Positions 5,931 through 7,297 of a stretch of 7,297 bases of DNA are shown piece after piece. A model generated the notes under the pieces. That model was not told where the DNA came from, made no database searches, and saw only the letters and a program-made list of their open reading frames with translations. The stretch is from the NCBI GenBank assembly GCA_008501785.1, contig QQUD01000920.1:1-7297 (forward strand), read 5' to 3'. Position numbers and translations under genes: made by a program. This stretch comes from Chloroflexota bacterium (lineage in GTDB: Bacteria > Chloroflexota > Anaerolineae > Promineifilales > Promineifilaceae). Within the stretch, counting starts at the first letter, position 1, and every line of letters starts with the position of its first letter.

Positions 5931-5963
5931 AAAAAAGAAAGCCCCCGAAGGGGCTTTTTCTTT
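5931..5963. terminator. Bidirectional rho-independent terminator between convergent moeA and the S1 gene
   Basis: The stem AGCCCC (5940-5945) pairs with GGGGCT (5950-5955) around the tetraloop CGAA. An A-rich run lies on the left (5931-5940) and a T-rich run on the right (5955-5963), so it can act for both strands. It overlaps the stop codon of the S1 gene and lies about 50 nt after the moeA stop. Confidence 0.88.
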
Positions 5964-6738
5964 ATCGGTGCAGTGTACGATCCATGATATCGTCTTGTTG
6001 GTTGCGCATTCTATCACGACGGCCGCGCTTCCGACGACGATCCCGTTTGGATTGTTTTTTGGTGGGCATTGAGTCGCCCATTGCCTGACGAAGTGCAATT
6101 TCCATAGCGGTTGGCATATCGTCATCTTCTTCTTCAAATTCAACAAACGCTTCTGCTTGTCTGTTGTATTGGACTTCTTGTTGTGCTTCTGGTTTTTCCA
6201 GCAACGCTTTGATACTCAAATCAATGCGGCGTTTCCGTTTGCTGAATCCCAGTACTTGCGTTTCAACTTCACTGCCTACGTTAACAACCTCAGAAGGATG
6301 TTTTACGTAGTCATGGCTGAGTTCGCTGATGTGGACCAGGCCTTCCCGTTCGGCACCAATGCTAATGAAAGCTCCGTATGTTTCCAAACGGCTAACAACG
6401 CCTGTGTAGGTTTGACCTACTTTCAAGTCCTTCCAGTCAACAGCCAGGGGTTCGATCATGGAAACCATAACCTGTTCACTGTTAACAACTTTATCTACCC
6501 AAACGGTAACTTCATCACCAACGGTTAAAACGTCAGCGACACGATTGACGTGTTCTTTACCGAGTTGAGAGATATGGACGAGCGCATTGACGCCAACGCC
6601 AATGTCAATAAACGCTCCATAAAGTTCGAGGCGGATAACCGAACCACTCAATTTCATCTTCGGCTCAAGGTCGTTGATGGTTTTGGGTTGGGTCGGGGGT
6701 GTTTCCTCCACCGGTGTTTCTGATATTACTTCTGTCAT
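5962..6738 (-). CDS. RNA-binding protein with two S1 domains and acidic/basic tail
   Basis: The protein has 258 residues. Two S1 (OB-fold) RNA-binding domains lie at about 29-94 and 107-178. Both have the family pattern G-x-V-x-R-L-E-x-YGAF-I-x-IG followed by LVHIS. An acidic patch (about 200-207, with EEEDDD) is followed by a strongly basic tail (227-245, rich in Arg and Lys) and a polar end. Such small S1 proteins resemble pieces of ribosomal protein S1 or general stress RNA-binding proteins. With two domains it is too short to be full ribosomal S1. The start is fixed by AGGAG (6748-6752, minus strand) 9 nt upstream. A consensus promoter lies further upstream. The gene converges on moeA and shares its terminator. 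The RNA target is unknown. Confidence 0.9.
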   Translation of the reverse strand: MTEVISETPVEETPPTQPKTINDLEPKMKLSGSVIRLELYGAFIDIGVGVNALVHISQLGKEHVNRVADVLTVGDEVTVWVDKVVNSEQVMVSMIEPLAVDWKDLKVGQTYTGVVSRLETYGAFISIGAEREGLVHISELSHDYVKHPSEVVNVGSEVETQVLGFSKRKRRIDLSIKALLEKPEAQQEVQYNRQAEAFVEFEEEDDDMPTAMEIALRQAMGDSMPTKKQSKRDRRRKRGRRDRMRNQQDDIMDRTLHR

Positions 6739-6911
6739 GACAGACTTCTCCTACGCAGGGATAATGTGATTAAAATCTGCGCTTCCTCTTTTTTAAGTTT
6801 CACCACGTATGCGGGGTCTTGACGCAGTTGTCGTCTTTGTAGAAACCGAACGCTATTACCCTACGAAATGTTTATAAATGAATCCTACACATGCGCTCGC
6901 AAACAAAGCCA
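6739..6911 (-). other. Long 5' leader of the S1-domain gene
   Basis: If transcription starts about 7 nt after the -10 box, the untranslated leader is about 170 nt. No ORF is evident in it. The only pairing seen is a 5-bp CGCAG/CTGCG stem just before the ribosome site (6754-6758 with 6777-6781), and a second CGCAG at about 6832 could compete for it. This is weak and no known riboswitch is recognised. Confidence 0.35.
6748..6752 (-). promoter_or_regulatory. Ribosome binding site of the S1-domain gene
   Basis: AGGAG on the minus strand with a 9-nt spacer before ATG (6738-6736). It supports the long start that includes the Pro/Glu-rich N-terminal leader of the protein. Confidence 0.8.
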
Positions 6912-6917
6912 AAGGCA

Positions 6918-6945
6918 ATTATAACAAGGGTGAGATTCGTGTCAA
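6918..6945 (-). promoter_or_regulatory. Consensus sigma-70 promoter for the S1-domain gene
   Basis: On the minus strand a perfect -35 TTGACA (6945-6940) and a perfect -10 TATAAT (6923-6918) are separated by 16 bp. The upstream flank (6946-6990) is AT-rich like an UP element and contains the 13-nt inverted repeat AACAAAATTTGTT (6968-6980). It points toward the S1 gene and should be strong. Confidence 0.8.
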
Positions 6946-6990
6946 TAAGAATTTCACTGTTTTTTGCAACAAAATTTGTTTATATTTGAT

Positions 6991-7297
6991 TCATTCGTCA
7001 TTTTTCCGATTTTGACGACGGCGAAGGGTTGATCGGATGTGTTTCCATCGTTTTTTGATGGGGTTTATTTCTTCTTTGTTGATGATTTTGGGACTATACT
7101 GAGCTTTGAGGAAGGCGCTGGTGAGTTTATCTACGTCTCTCTCAGTTTCAGGGAATTCCTCTTTTAGCCCTTGTGAATATTCTAAGGGTGTTTCGTTTTT
7201 GTCTCGGGGTATGCCTTTTTCTTTTGCACGACGCACAATTGAAAGGTAGAAGTAACGAATTTGCTCTCTTGGTGGCCAGGCATTGATACGGATGAAG
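6991..7297 (-). CDS. DUF4129-like C-terminal domain protein, 5'-truncated by window edge
   Basis: The minus-strand frame is open to the right edge and ends at TGA (6993-6991). The visible stretch of about 101 residues starts FIRINAWPPREQIRYFYLS, followed by VRRAKEKGIPRDKNETPLEYSQ. That pattern (R-x2-YxxLLRRA-x3-G-x-PR-x3-ETPxEY) is typical of the DUF4129 domain. The domain is often found at the C-terminus of membrane proteins with transglutaminase-like domains, or next to MoxR/DUF58 genes. Those parts would lie outside the window. The end is basic (RRRQNRKNDE). A GTG at 7236 is an internal valine, not a start. The gene lies upstream of the S1 gene on the same strand, but a 252-nt gap with its own promoter separates them, so they are probably separate units. 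No terminator was found after its stop. Confidence 0.75.
   Translation of the reverse strand, partial: FIRINAWPPREQIRYFYLSIVRRAKEKGIPRDKNETPLEYSQGLKEEFPETERDVDKLTSAFLKAQYSPKIINKEEINPIKKRWKHIRSTLRRRQNRKNDE

Noticed and set aside
6157..6528. 123-codon plus-strand ORF inside the S1 gene
   Set aside because: It is the antisense shadow of the S1-domain gene, with no ribosome site and no recognisable domain.
6829..6859. Plus-strand promoter TTGACG with TATTAC
   Set aside because: The spacer is 19 bp and no plus-strand gene follows before the window end.

Overview
The window most resembles part of a chromosome from an uncultured or poorly characterised Chloroflexota bacterium (Anaerolineae-like). 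This is inferred from memory of protein style: a NuoI with the CPPQCIWI and CMNCGFCAEFCPFDAIKMDHDY motifs, a NuoD with [10 protein letters not shown], and the mix of housekeeping genes. It is not proven. There are no phage, transposase, CRISPR, tRNA or rRNA features. The genes look like vertically inherited core genes.

Layout. (1) Bases 1-2736, plus strand: the 3' end of a respiratory complex I operon. It holds nuoD (5' end cut by the window edge), nuoI, and then an Mrp/ApbC-type P-loop ATPase with 12 and 19 nt gaps, so the three are probably co-transcribed. Mrp-family proteins (mitochondrial Ind1/NUBPL) help insert Fe-S clusters into complex I, so the linkage suggests a dedicated assembly factor. 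This Mrp lacks the usual C-terminal CxxC. (2) Bases 2735-2995: an intergenic stretch packed with five inverted repeats. One is a good rho-independent terminator, and the last two form the leader of the next gene. (3) Bases 3009-5887, plus strand: a PSP1-domain protein (RicT/YaaT family), an HD-domain hydrolase that overlaps it by one base, and moeA for molybdenum cofactor synthesis. A G-rich/C-rich hairpin repeat lies between the HD gene and moeA. (4) Around 5931-5964: a bidirectional terminator between convergent genes. (5) Bases 5962-6738, minus strand: a two-S1-domain RNA-binding protein behind a consensus -35/-10 promoter and a leader of about 170 nt. (6) Bases 6991-7297, minus strand: the C-terminal end of a DUF4129-like protein, cut by the window edge.

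On top of the genes lies a DNA-level signal. The palindrome ACGGCCGT occurs nine times in 7.3 kb, three of them as the 10-mer AACGGCCGTT, in all three reading registers. This resembles the highly iterated palindromes of cyanobacteria. I see no clear new multi-gene system. The items most worth checking are the iterated palindrome, the complex I-linked Mrp without CxxC, the structured intergenic region before ricT, and the quadruplex-capable hairpin at the moeA start.
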